Origin: Pseudomonas sp. LS1212
Lineage (GTDB): Bacteria; Pseudomonadota; Gammaproteobacteria; Pseudomonadales; Pseudomonadaceae
Direction: 5' to 3'
NCBI RefSeq assembly: GCF_024741815.1
Contig: NZ_CP102951.1
Coordinates: 2,743,001 to 2,807,000, forward strand
DNA length: 64,000 nt
Shown here: positions 12,198 through 22,597 of the stretch, piece after piece
Numbering within the stretch: the stretch's first letter is position 1
Layout: every line of letters starts with the position of its first letter
The notes under the pieces: generated by a model
Seen by the model: only the letters and a program-made list of their open reading frames with translations
The model's database searches: none
Told to the model about the DNA's origin: nothing
Program-made: the position numbers and the translations under genes

Positions 12198-12431
12198 CTA
12201 CTCCACCAGGCCGATGGTCGCGCCCTTGGCGACCACGGCATCCTCTTCTTCGAGGATCTTCAGCGCACCGGCTGCCGGTGCTTCGATCTCGAACTGGGCC
12301 TTCTCGGACATGATTTCAGCCACCAGGTCGCCTTGGGCGACCTCGGTGCCATCACTCACCAGCCAAGAGGTGATGACCGCCTCGGCGTCGCCTTCCCACA
12401 GGTCATCTGCAATCACGATTGGGGTAGTCAT
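12198..12431 (-). CDS. Free-standing lipoyl-domain protein, cluster A (77 aa)
   Basis: A single lipoyl domain with the lipoylation Lys in MSEKAQFEIEAPAAG (residue 44) and nothing else; normally this domain is the N-terminus of an E2 or AcoC protein. It would act as the swinging arm between E1 and E2. A second ATG at 12440 overlaps the E1 beta stop (ATGA), so translation is probably coupled; 12431 is chosen by comparison with the cluster B paralogue. Confidence 0.9.
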   Translation of the reverse strand: MTTPIVIADDLWEGDAEAVITSWLVSDGTEVAQGDLVAEIMSEKAQFEIEAPAAGALKILEEEDAVVAKGATIGLVE

Positions 12432-12436
12432 GGGGG

Positions 12437-13459
12437 TCATTCCTTATTCATGTTCTGGTAAGCGGCAACGATCTTCTCGGCGTTCGGCAGTGCCCACTGC
12501 TCCATGACCGGTGTGAAGGGAATCGGGATATCCGGGAAGGCCACGCGCTGCGGACGCGCCTTGAGCATGCCGATGTCGTGCTCGACCACGCTGGCGATGA
12601 TCTCGCCGCTGACGCCGAAGCTGTGGTAGTCCTCGTCGACCACGATCAGCCGGCCGGTCTTGCGCACCGAGGCGATCACATGCTCGCGGTCCAGCGGCAC
12701 CAGGCTGCGCAGGTCGACCACTTCGGCGCTGACGCCCTGTTTCTCCAATAGCTGGGCCGCCCGCAAGGCGTGGTGCACACCGGCGCCGAGACTGACGATG
12801 CTGACGTCCTTGCCCTCGCGCACGGTCTTGGCCTTGCCGATCTCAACGATGTAGGGCTCCTCCGGCACGGCCACCGTGGCACCCTTCTCGGTGCCCAGCC
12901 AGCCCATGCCCTGCAGGGCCTTGTGGAACAGGTAGACCACTGGGTTGTCGTCGCGGATCGCTGCGGTCATCAGGCCCTTGGCGTCGTAGGCGTTGCTCGG
13001 CACCACCACCTTCATGCCCGGCAGGTGGGCGAAGGTGCCATACAGGCACTGCGAGTGCTGGCCGGCATCGGAGTAGCCGGCGCCGGTGGAGGCCATCAGC
13101 ACCATGGGCACCGGGGTCTTGCCGCCGGAGAAGTAGGTGTTCTTCGCCATCAGGTTGTAGATGGCGTCCATGCACACGCCGAAGAAGTCGACGAACATCA
13201 GTTCGACGATCGGCCGCATGCCGTCCGAGGCGGCGCCCACCGCCGCGCCGATGAAGGCAGTTTCCGAGATCGGCGTATCGCGGATGCGCGTGCTGCCGAA
13301 CTCCTCGTGCAGGCCGCGGGTGTTGCCGAACACCCCGCCGAGCTGGCCGATGTCCTCGCCCATCACGAAGACCCGGGGGTCGAGGCGCATTTCCTGGGCG
13401 ACCGCCTCGGCCATGGCCCGGGCGACGGTCAGTTTGCGTTCTTTGACTGCGGTAGTCAT
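12437..13459 (-). CDS. TPP-dependent dehydrogenase E1 beta subunit, cluster A
   Basis: A 340-residue transketolase-like beta subunit of the acetoin/pyruvate dehydrogenase E1 family. Landmarks are VMGEDIGQLGGVFGNTRGL near the N-terminus, FVDFFGVCMDAIYNLMAKN, and a C-terminal domain with VVDLRSLVPLDREHV. It pairs with the E1 alpha encoded upstream to decarboxylate or cleave a 2-oxo or acyloin substrate and pass the acyl group to the lipoyl protein. By eye it is about nine-tenths identical to the cluster B copy, with more G/C at third codon positions. Confidence 0.9.
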   Translation of the reverse strand: MTTAVKERKLTVARAMAEAVAQEMRLDPRVFVMGEDIGQLGGVFGNTRGLHEEFGSTRIRDTPISETAFIGAAVGAASDGMRPIVELMFVDFFGVCMDAIYNLMAKNTYFSGGKTPVPMVLMASTGAGYSDAGQHSQCLYGTFAHLPGMKVVVPSNAYDAKGLMTAAIRDDNPVVYLFHKALQGMGWLGTEKGATVAVPEEPYIVEIGKAKTVREGKDVSIVSLGAGVHHALRAAQLLEKQGVSAEVVDLRSLVPLDREHVIASVRKTGRLIVVDEDYHSFGVSGEIIASVVEHDIGMLKARPQRVAFPDIPIPFTPVMEQWALPNAEKIVAAYQNMNKE

Positions 13460-13483
13460 GGCAGTGACTCCTAACGGATGAGT

Positions 13484-14473
13484 TCAGACAAAGACGTATT
13501 CGAGGGCTTCCTCGGGCGCCGGGTACTCGCTGTCGCGGGCGAACTGGATCGCCTCGTCGACCCGTCCCCGGGCGCGCGCGGCGATCTCCTCGGCCTGGGC
13601 CTCGGTCAACACGCCGGACTCCAGCAAGTGCTGGCGATAACGAGGGATCGGGTCCTTTTTCAGCAAGGCCTCCTTCTCGCCTTGTGGACGGTAGGTTTCG
13701 CCGTCGCCCATGAAGTGGCCGGCCAGACGGTGGGTCTCGATCTCGATCAGGGTGGGACCTTGGCCGGCCCGGGCGCGGCCGATGGCCTCGCCGGCGGCGG
13801 CGAACACGCCATCGACGTCGTTGTCAGCGACATAGACGCCGGGCATGCCGTAGGAGGCGGCACGCACATAGTGGTGCTCGATCGGTGTGGCGTTGCACTT
13901 GGCCACCGAGATGCCCCATGCGTTGTCCTCGATGACGAAGACCACCGGCAGTTTCCACAACGCCGCCAGGTTCAGGGTTTCATGGAAGGCGCCCTGGTTG
14001 GCCGCGCCCTCGCCGAGGAAGGCCACCGCCACGCCGGGCTTTCCTTGCAGCTGCCGCGACAGCGCCGCGCCCACCGCCGGCCCCATGCCTTCGGCGATGA
14101 TGCCGGAGCAGGAGAAGTTCACCCGCCCATCGAACAGGTGCATATGGCCGCCACGGCCACCGCTGAGGCCGGTCTTCTTGCCGAAGATCTCGGCCATCAT
14201 CGCGTTGAGATCCACGCCCTTGGCCACCGCGATATGGTGTGGGCGGTGGGTCGCGGTGACTATGTCCTCGGCGCTCAGGTGCGCGCAGACGCCGACGGCG
14301 CAGGGCTCCTGGCCGTTGGACAGGTGCATCTCGCCGGGGATCGGGCCCTTGGCCATGTTGAAGACCGGAGTCTTGCCTTCCATATAGATGCGCTCGATGG
14401 ACTCTTCCATATGGCGGCTGACGAGCATCTGCTCGAACATCCAGAGTCGCTGCGCGTTGCTCGGTGCGGTCAT
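13484..14473 (-). CDS. TPP-dependent dehydrogenase E1 alpha subunit, cluster A
   Basis: A 329-residue E1 alpha of the acetoin/pyruvate dehydrogenase family: HLSNGQEPCAVGVCAHL, the HRPHH loop, GRGGHMHLFD and the TPP region ending in IEDNAWGIS. The metal-binding GDG motif reads GEG here (FLGEGAANQG, codon at 14012-14014), whereas the cluster B copy has GDG. This conservative change at a magnesium ligand could lower cofactor affinity. 24 bp separate it from E1 beta; the GMC gene is immediately upstream. Confidence 0.9.
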   Translation of the reverse strand: MTAPSNAQRLWMFEQMLVSRHMEESIERIYMEGKTPVFNMAKGPIPGEMHLSNGQEPCAVGVCAHLSAEDIVTATHRPHHIAVAKGVDLNAMMAEIFGKKTGLSGGRGGHMHLFDGRVNFSCSGIIAEGMGPAVGAALSRQLQGKPGVAVAFLGEGAANQGAFHETLNLAALWKLPVVFVIEDNAWGISVAKCNATPIEHHYVRAASYGMPGVYVADNDVDGVFAAAGEAIGRARAGQGPTLIEIETHRLAGHFMGDGETYRPQGEKEALLKKDPIPRYRQHLLESGVLTEAQAEEIAARARGRVDEAIQFARDSEYPAPEEALEYVFV

Positions 14474-14495
14474 GTGATCGGCTCCATGTGAGGGA

Positions 14496-16076
14496 TCAGA
14501 GGGCGCGCTGACTGATCAGCTTGCTGATGTGGTCGGCCTGGCGCAGGGCCAGGGCGACAATGGTCAGGGTCGGGTTCTGCCCGCCGCTGGTGGTGAACTG
14601 GCTACCGTCGGAGACAAACAGGTTGGGGGTGTCGTGGCTCTGCCCCCACTTGTTCACCACGCCGTCGGCGGCCTTGGCGCTCATGCGGTTGGTGCCCATG
14701 TTATGGCTCGCGGGATAGGACGGCACGCGGATGACTTCGGTGGCGCCGACCGCCTCGTAGCATTTGCGCGTCTGCTCGACGCCGTGGTCGCGCATGGCGT
14801 TGTCGAAGGCATGGTCGTCCTTGTGCACCACCGGTATCGGCAGGCCGTACTGGTCCTTCTCGCTGGCATGCAGGGTGATGCGGTTGCTCTCCAGCGGCAG
14901 GTCCTCGCCGCACAGCCAGACCCCGGACATGTGATCGTAACGCTCCATCTTAGAGGTGAAGGCGCGTCCCCAGCCCTGCGGGGTAGGGTCGAGGAAAGCC
15001 GACATGAACGGCAGACCGAGGGAGAGGATCTCCAGGCGGTAACCACCGACGAAGCCGCGCGAGGTGTCGTTGTAGGATTCGTCAGAGATCACTCCGGCGC
15101 AGGTGGTGCCGCGGTACATATGCACAGGCTTGGGCATGGTCGCGTAGATGCCGGCGGTGGTATGGCACATGTAGTTGCGCCCGACCTGGCCGGAGGAGTT
15201 GGCCAAGCCGTCCTTGAACAGCGACGATTCGGAGTTGAGCAGCAGCCGCGGCGACTCGATGGAATTGCCCGCCACGCAGACCACCCGTGCCTTCTGCCGC
15301 TGCTGCCGGCCCTCGGCATCGGCGTATACCACTGCGTTGACTCGGCCGCTGGCGTCATGCTCGATGCGCAGCGCCATGGACTGTGGGCGTACCTCGCAGT
15401 AGCCGGTGGCTTCCGCCCGCGGGATGTCGGTGTAGAGGGTCGACCACTTGGCGCCGATACGGCAGCCCTGCATGCAGAAGCCGATCTGTATGCAGCCCGG
15501 GCGGCCGTCGTAGGCCTGGGTGTTGATCGCCATCGGCCCGGAGAGGATTTCCTTGTAGCCGATACGCTGCGCGCCGGTGGCCAGCACCTTGAAGGAGTTG
15601 TGCCACTGGTGGTACGGCATGCCGGTGCTCGGCCCGGTCACGCCCATGTGCTTCTCCGCCTTCACGTAGTAAGGCTCCAGCTCTTCATAGCTGAGCGGCC
15701 AGTCGAGCAGGTTGGCGCCCTTGATGTCGCCGTTGAGCGTGCGCATGCGGAACTCGAAGTCGCGGAAGCGTAAGGAGACGCCGGCCCAGTGTACGGTGCT
15801 ACCGCCCACCGCCTTGACGACCCAGGCCGGCAGGTTGGGATGGTTCTTGGCAATGTCCCAACTGCCGGTGGCGATGCGCTTGTCCAACCAGGAGATCTTG
15901 TTGAACATCGCCCATTCGTCGTTCTCGATGTCGGTCATTTCCAAGCGCTTGCCAGCTTCCAAAACCACGCTGCGGATGCCCTGCTTGGCCAGGGCATGGG
16001 CTAGGGTCCCGCCTCCGGCGCCCGAGCCGATGATGACGACCACATCGCTGTCGTCTTGTGTGAATTTCGTTGCCAT
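14496..16076 (-). CDS. GMC-family flavoprotein dehydrogenase, large subunit, cluster A
   Basis: 526 residues. The N-terminal FAD-binding motif VIIGSGAGGGTLAHALAKQG and the C-terminal SDGSQFTTSGGQNPTLTIVA with preceding ASHNMGTNRM place it with the gluconate-2-dehydrogenase / sorbitol dehydrogenase type FAD subunits of the glucose-methanol-choline family. It has no signal peptide of its own; such subunits cross the membrane bound to a Tat-leader partner, which is encoded just upstream. A cytochrome c subunit, usual in these complexes, is missing. The substrate is probably an alcohol or polyol; its identity is unknown. Confidence 0.9.
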   Translation of the reverse strand: MATKFTQDDSDVVVIIGSGAGGGTLAHALAKQGIRSVVLEAGKRLEMTDIENDEWAMFNKISWLDKRIATGSWDIAKNHPNLPAWVVKAVGGSTVHWAGVSLRFRDFEFRMRTLNGDIKGANLLDWPLSYEELEPYYVKAEKHMGVTGPSTGMPYHQWHNSFKVLATGAQRIGYKEILSGPMAINTQAYDGRPGCIQIGFCMQGCRIGAKWSTLYTDIPRAEATGYCEVRPQSMALRIEHDASGRVNAVVYADAEGRQQRQKARVVCVAGNSIESPRLLLNSESSLFKDGLANSSGQVGRNYMCHTTAGIYATMPKPVHMYRGTTCAGVISDESYNDTSRGFVGGYRLEILSLGLPFMSAFLDPTPQGWGRAFTSKMERYDHMSGVWLCGEDLPLESNRITLHASEKDQYGLPIPVVHKDDHAFDNAMRDHGVEQTRKCYEAVGATEVIRVPSYPASHNMGTNRMSAKAADGVVNKWGQSHDTPNLFVSDGSQFTTSGGQNPTLTIVALALRQADHISKLISQRAL

Positions 16077-16131
16077 GGGGTTATCCCCTCATTGTTTTAA
16101 TCAGGTGTGCCGCGAACAGACCAGCGCCTTG

Positions 16132-16650
16132 TCAGAGCCAGTCCAGGTCGTTGTAGCCGCGCATCAGGTAGCCGCCTTTCTCCACCGAGGAGCCCTCGTA
16201 GCCGAACAGCTGAAACAGCGCCTTGTTGTCGTATATGCCGAACATCAGGGCGCTGCGCACATCATGGAAGAACTGGCCGGTTTCGATCTCGCGTAGCAGC
16301 GCGACTCGATCGTCCTCTGTCGTGATGGCGTCGTAGGGCTTGCCATAGCGCTGTTGCGCGCGGGCCTGCAAGTCGTTCAGGCCGCTGTCGATCAGCTTGG
16401 GTTGCTTGCCCAGCAGTTCGGCCAGGGGTTTGGCGTAGTACAGGTCGCTCAGGCGGTCGTGCGGGTAGATATCCCGCCCCATGCGCAGCAGGCCCTGCGG
16501 CAGACTCGGCAGTGCCTCATCGGCGAGCAGGGTGACGGGGATCAGTTGAGAGGTGGCGGCACTGGCCCCGAGCAAAAGCAGGGACTGGCCGGAGAGGAAG
16601 ATAAAACGCCTACGGCTTAATCCGGCGTTAAGGCTAGGAGAGTCATGCAT
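16132..16650 (-). CDS. Tat-leader small subunit of GMC dehydrogenase (gluconate 2-dehydrogenase subunit 3-like), cluster A
   Basis: 172 residues starting at ATG 16650, preceded by GGAG at 7 nt; the frame runs further upstream only because the leader is open. A twin-arginine signal (SRRRFIFLSG) is followed by a hydrophobic stretch. The mature part (GRDIYPHDRLSDLYY, YGKPYDAI) resembles the small gamma subunit that escorts the folded FAD subunit through Tat. It is the first gene of operon A, downstream of a sigma-54 promoter. Confidence 0.85.
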   Translation of the reverse strand: MHDSPSLNAGLSRRRFIFLSGQSLLLLGASAATSQLIPVTLLADEALPSLPQGLLRMGRDIYPHDRLSDLYYAKPLAELLGKQPKLIDSGLNDLQARAQQRYGKPYDAITTEDDRVALLREIETGQFFHDVRSALMFGIYDNKALFQLFGYEGSSVEKGGYLMRGYNDLDWL

Positions 16651-16758
16651 GGCAGTACTCCAGGCTAATGCCGGCACATCTGCATGGTGGGGGCAGGTGT
16701 GGCCGGCGCTCATTGTTATGCTTTCGAGGAGTCCGTTTCGACTCCTGGACAGCCATGA

Positions 16759-16774
16759 GGCAGCTTGCATGCCA
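16759..16774 (-). promoter_or_regulatory. Sigma-54 (-24/-12) promoter of operon A
   Basis: Read on the minus strand: TGGCATGCAAGCTGCC. The GG and GC doublets have the required 10-bp spacing (consensus TGGCAC-N5-TTGC). It lies 109 nt upstream of the first gene of operon A and resembles the sites at 25880 and 27737, also in its surroundings. Confidence 0.8.
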
Positions 16775-16875
16775 AACCCAACGATATATCCTATATCACT
16801 GTTTTATATTGATTTTTTATCCGGTTGACGCCCTCTTCGGGCAGACTGGATAGCGCATTTGCAAAGTCGTATTCA

Positions 16876-16887
16876 TTACAGATGTAA
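16876..16887. promoter_or_regulatory. Predicted activator site (TTACA-N2-TGTAA)
   Basis: A palindrome TTACAGATGTAA about 100 bp upstream of the operon A sigma-54 promoter, where an enhancer-binding protein should bind. Near-identical palindromes occur at 25995 and 26739. The neighbouring AcoR-type protein is the likely binder (inference). Confidence 0.6.
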
Positions 16888-17137
16888 AGCCACTGTCACC
16901 TAATTTACAATCGCCGATTACAGGCCTGGTTGGCTCGGATAAAGGCTGGTGCTGGTCTCAGACACAAGCTTAGTAGAAGCGGACTCATACGCCATCCGGG
17001 CCGCAGACTCGGCATTGGGCGGATTGATCTAGCATCAAGAAGCCCAGTCGCCCTCAGAAAGGCTTGGCGGTCTCAGGGAAACGTTCTCTAGTCTGGATCT
17101 TGGACACTCCTAGGCGGAAATTCCTCACTTTAAGTCA

Positions 17138-17290
17138 GTGTCCACTGAACCCGGGACAGATCAGGCAGCAGATGTTGAGGCGGTAGAAGCTGAAACGTCT
17201 CACGCTTTCCCTAAACATTCGCATGAGCAATTTGGCATTGGGCTCATCTACCGATGGGCTCAGAAGTCGCATAGTGGCCGAGGAATGAAT
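17138..17290 (+). pseudogene. N-terminal fragment of an AraC-family regulator
   Basis: The frame encodes ETSHAFPKHSHEQFGIGLIY and then AQKSHSGRGM, the start of an AraC-type cupin sensor domain. Homology stops at about 17290, where the end of an IS256-family element begins; the rest of the sensor domain and the HTH domain are absent. The region 16888-17137 upstream shows no recognisable gene. Confidence 0.6.
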
Positions 17291-17298
17291 AGTAGGAG

Positions 17299-17830
17299 GA
17301 TGTGCAGAATTTTGTGTAACCGGGGTTTTAGGTTACCGCTGAGGCAGTCTGTCCTCGAACGCAATCGTAAAGCGGTTCAGGGCAGCCTTCCAGTCGCGGA
17401 TCGGCATCGCCCATTTCTAGCTGATGTTGCGTAAAGCCAAGTAGAACAGTTTCAGCAAAGCAGCATCGCTTGGGAACGAGCCCCGGTTCTTGGTGATTTT
17501 GCGCAGGCTCATGTTCACCTACTCGATGGCATTGAGTGGTGTAAATCACTTTCCGGATCTCCGACGGGTAGTCGAAGAACGGGATAATCCGGAGCCAGGT
17601 ACGCCGTCAGGACTGGCCGATGGGCAGATACTCGGCATCCAACTTGTCCTCGAACTCACCGAGCATCAGTTCAGCCTCCTCGGCGGTCGCTGACTGGTAA
17701 ATCCGCTTCAGGTCAGCCGCCACCTCGGGCCGTCGTTTCCACGAGCATAGTTCAGGCTGTGCCGGACCATATGCACGATGCAGAGCAGCACTGCCGTCTG
17801 CGGATACCACCAACGGCACAACCAGTGGTA
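17299..17830 (-). mobile_element. IS256-family insertion sequence remnant
   Basis: The left boundary carries a typical IS256-group end (GTGCAGAATTTTGTGTAACC at 17303-17322). The minus strand encodes disjointed pieces of the transposase C-terminal half: SATAEEAELMLGEFEDKLDA, then FFDYPSEIRKVIYTT, NMSLRKITKNRGSFPSDAAL, YLALRNIS and MPIRDWKAALNRFTIAFEDR. The pieces are separated by frameshifts and stops. The N-terminal half is missing. Inactive. Confidence 0.85.
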
Positions 17831-18025
17831 GGCGCTCCCAATGCTTGACCTCAACCGCATGGGCGAACGAAAAAAGTGCTGAGACCAATGCGGCGATTAG
17901 TCCGATTAAGGCGCGGATCATGGCTCACCTCCAGGTAGAGACAGCTTCTGTGGTGTGCCCTCGTAGCAGTCCAGCGCCAAGCCCCATTTATTGTGCTCCG
18001 GGTCGACATCAAAACGCACAATACG
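17827..18025 (-). pseudogene. Remnants of two adjacent ICE (integrative conjugative element) genes
   Basis: ATG 17921 starts a secreted-looking fragment (IRALIGLIAALVSALFSFAH, then VEVKHWERLPLVVPLVV) that resembles the N-terminus of the TIGR03749-type ICE conjugation protein. It overlaps by ATGA the end of a preceding frame (RIVRFDVDPEHNKWGLALD, 18025-17918) that resembles the C-terminus of the TIGR03746-type ICE protein. The same gene order occurs in clc/PAGI-2-type elements. Both are truncated, the first by the IS256 remnant. Family names rest on memory of these proteins and need a profile search. Confidence 0.5.
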
Positions 18026-18514
18026 TAAGGGGCCTGATTACAACGGTGTCAAGCAAGAAAACGCATTCATGCTTTAGATCACTCAGCGGAACGGTGAGCG
18101 GTGCCGTTCGGCTTAGGCTTACCTCACTCCCCATCTTGCGAGAGCGGACCTCAAAGTGCTGACCGGCGCTTTGGTTCGGTGTCTGCTTATAGAAAACGGC
18201 CTTTGGGGGGGTAAACATGGCGCTGTGGCAGTGCAACGACGACCGTCATGCTCGTGCGCGCAGGGGAAAATCAGCGTTACTCAGACTGCGGTTCTCCAGA
18301 TGATCCTTGCGGAGAAGGTGCAGGGCTCCTGGACCGGAATCGATATCCAAGCATCGCCGCGATGGCGCTACGGGAGTAAACTGCCTTCAGATCAAAGATG
18401 CCTGCGGCCCCACCTTTGATAGATGAGGGCTGCCAATAAAAACAAGATCGTAACGGCGGATACCGACGTCAGTTTGCATGCGCTGGCAGCGCGTCGTTAG
18501 TCCGAGGAGGCAGC
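18026..18514. other. Region upstream of the sigma-54 activator gene, no supported gene
   Basis: Overlapping ORFs of 60-90 codons exist on both strands, but none has a good start or recognisable protein. AGGAGG at 18504-18509 is the ribosome binding site of the next gene. Confidence 0.4.
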
Positions 18515-20476
<1,962 letters not shown>

Positions 20477-20495
20477 AACGATTCGCGCCACTCGC

Positions 20496-20529
20496 GCCAG
20501 GCATTCAGGGCGTGGACTGAATGCCTGGC
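20496..20529. terminator. Bidirectional hairpin between acoR and operon B
   Basis: A perfect 13-bp stem (GCCAGGCATTCAG / CTGAATGCCTGGC) with an 8-nt loop lies between the convergent stops of acoR and the E2 gene. No strong T-run follows on either side. Confidence 0.6.
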
Positions 20530-20540
20530 TCAAGCAGTTG

Positions 20541-21248
20541 TCAGAGTGACTCAGTGCGCTCGATTTTTCGGCATAGCGTATCGAGGAAATCCGCAGCTGG
20601 CGCACCATTGACCGCACGGTGGTCGAAGGTTAGCGACAAGCCCAGATAATCGCGTTCGACGATCTCGCCCCGGGCATCGCGATGCAAACGGGTTTGAATG
20701 CCGCCCACCCCCAGAATCGCCACTTGTGGCGTGTTGAGGATAGGTGTGAAGAATCGCACCCTCGACAGCCCCAGGTTGGAGACCGTGATCGTTGCACCGG
20801 TGATTTCCTTGACCGAAAGCTTGCCCGCCAGGGCTTTTTCCACCAGCGCCTTGCGGGCTTGATACAGCCCCTGCGCATCCAGTTGTTCGGCGTTGAATAG
20901 TGCTGGCGCTACCAGTAAATCGTCCGGCAACGGTATAGCCAGGCCCAGGTGGATGGCACTGTGTCGGGTAATCTGCTGGTCTTGCAGCGTGGCATTGAGG
21001 GCTGGATGCTCGCGCAAGGTCTGGACGATCTCGTAGAGCAGCAAGTCTTGCAGTGACACTGGGCTACCCGCCGCCTTGAGCAGCGTTCGCCGTGCCTGCA
21101 GTGCGCTCAGCTCGCACTCGGCATGGTGAGTAAGCTGTGCCGTGCCTTGCAGACTTTCGTGCATCTTGCTGGCGATCATCTTGCGCATGCCCTTGAGCGG
21201 CAGCGTGGTGCTGCAGCCTGCATCGGGCAGGTTCTGTGGTTGGCTCAT
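20541..21248 (-). CDS. Minimal E2 acyltransferase catalytic domain, cluster B (235 aa)
   Basis: Only the catalytic core of a 2-oxo acid dehydrogenase E2 is present: LPLKGMRKMIASKM at the start, GATITVSNLG, FFTPILNTPQVAILGVG and the active-site region LTFDHRAVNGAPAADFL. The usual HRxxDG reads HRAVNG, with Asn in place of Asp. There is no lipoyl domain and no E1/E3-binding domain; the lipoyl domain is encoded separately 4 bp upstream. It would transfer the acyl group from lipoyl to CoA. It is the only intact E2 of the two clusters. Confidence 0.9.
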   Translation of the reverse strand: MSQPQNLPDAGCSTTLPLKGMRKMIASKMHESLQGTAQLTHHAECELSALQARRTLLKAAGSPVSLQDLLLYEIVQTLREHPALNATLQDQQITRHSAIHLGLAIPLPDDLLVAPALFNAEQLDAQGLYQARKALVEKALAGKLSVKEITGATITVSNLGLSRVRFFTPILNTPQVAILGVGGIQTRLHRDARGEIVERDYLGLSLTFDHRAVNGAPAADFLDTLCRKIERTESL

Positions 21249-21252
21249 CAGG

Positions 21253-21486
21253 TTACTCCACTTGACCGATCGTCACGCCCTTGGTGATGACCGCGTCTTC
21301 CTCCTCAAGAATTTTCAGTACACCGCTGGCCGGTGCCTCGATCTCGAACTGGGCTTTCTCGGACATTATTTCGGCAACCAGGTCGCCTTGGGCAACCTCG
21401 GCACCATCGCTGACCAACCACGAGGTGATCACGGCTTCGGCGTCGCCTTCCCATAGGTCGTTTGCAATAACGATTGGAGTAGTCAT
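21253..21486 (-). CDS. Free-standing lipoyl-domain protein, cluster B (77 aa)
   Basis: A single lipoyl domain with the target Lys in MSEKAQFEIEAPASG (residue 44). It is nearly identical to the cluster A protein. Stop and start spacing to E1 beta and E2 is only a few bases, implying tight co-translation. Together with the E2 core it makes up a split E2. Confidence 0.92.
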   Translation of the reverse strand: MTTPIVIANDLWEGDAEAVITSWLVSDGAEVAQGDLVAEIMSEKAQFEIEAPASGVLKILEEEDAVITKGVTIGQVE

Positions 21487-21491
21487 CAGGT

Positions 21492-22514
21492 TTATTCCTT
21501 ATTCATGTTTTGGTAGGCAGCAACGATCTTTTGCGCATTGGGCAGTGCCCATTGCTCCATGACCGGGGTAAAGGGAATCGGAATGTCTGGAAATGCAACG
21601 CGAGCCGGCCGTGCCTTGAGCATGCCGATGTCGTGTTCCACCACACTGGCGATGATCTCGCCGCTGACGCCGAAGCTGTGGTAGTCCTCATCGACCACGA
21701 TCAAGCGCCCGGTCTTGTGCACTGAAGCGATCACATGTTCGCGGTCCAGGGGCACCAGGCTGCGCAGGTCGATCACTTCTGCGCTGACACCGTCCTTGGC
21801 GAGTTCCTGGGCTGCGCGCAGGGCGTGGTGGACGCCCGCTCCAAGGCTGACAATGGACACATCGCTGCCTTCACGCACAGTGTTGGCCTTGCCGATTTCG
21901 ACTGTGTAAGGCTCCTCCGGTACGGCTACCGTGGCGCCTTTCTCGGTGCCCAACCAGCCCATACCCTGCAAGGATTTGTGAAACAGGAAGATCACTGGGT
22001 TGTCGTCGCGGATCGCGGCCGTCATCAAGCCTTTTGCGTCATAGGCGTTGCTCGGCACTACCACTTTCATGCCCGGCAAGTGCGCGAAGGTGCCGTACAG
22101 GCATTGCGAATGCTGGGCAGCGTCCGAGTAGCCGGCGCCTGTGGAAGCCATCAGCACCATTGGTACTGGAATTTTTCCGCCGGAAAAATAGGTGTTCTTC
22201 GCCATCAGGTTGTAGATGGCATCCATGCACACGCCGAAAAAGTCGACGAACATCAGTTCGACGATGGGGCGCATGCCATCGGATGCGGCGCCCACTGCGG
22301 CACCGATAAAGGCGGTTTCCGAGATCGGCGTATCGCGGATCCGCTCACCGCCGAATTCTTCGTGCAGGCCGCGGGTATTACCGAATACGCCACCAAGCTG
22401 GCCGATATCCTCGCCCATCACAAATACTCGGGGGTCCAGGCGCATTTCTTGAGCTATCGCTTCGGCCATTGCACGGGCGACGGTCAGTTTCCTTTCTTTG
22501 ATTACTGTGGACAT
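21492..22514 (-). CDS. TPP-dependent dehydrogenase E1 beta subunit, cluster B
   Basis: 340 residues, same family and landmarks as the cluster A protein (VMGEDIGQLGGVFGNTRGL, VIDLRSLVPLDREHV, FPDIPIPFTPVMEQWALPN). It forms the alpha2beta2 E1 with the upstream alpha subunit. Codon third positions are less G/C-rich than in the A copy, although the proteins are very similar, so the duplication is not recent. Confidence 0.92.
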   Translation of the reverse strand: MSTVIKERKLTVARAMAEAIAQEMRLDPRVFVMGEDIGQLGGVFGNTRGLHEEFGGERIRDTPISETAFIGAAVGAASDGMRPIVELMFVDFFGVCMDAIYNLMAKNTYFSGGKIPVPMVLMASTGAGYSDAAQHSQCLYGTFAHLPGMKVVVPSNAYDAKGLMTAAIRDDNPVIFLFHKSLQGMGWLGTEKGATVAVPEEPYTVEIGKANTVREGSDVSIVSLGAGVHHALRAAQELAKDGVSAEVIDLRSLVPLDREHVIASVHKTGRLIVVDEDYHSFGVSGEIIASVVEHDIGMLKARPARVAFPDIPIPFTPVMEQWALPNAQKIVAAYQNMNKE

Positions 22515-22597
22515 GAAATCACTCCTGCGTAATTAGGGCTCAGCTGAAGATTGCCTCGGCCTTGCATTGGCAATGCCGGGCGGCAAGCTTCTGGCGA

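Noticed and set aside
17490..17693. Plus-strand ORF within the IS256 remnant
   Set aside because: The minus strand encodes recognisable transposase pieces there; the plus ORF is accidental.
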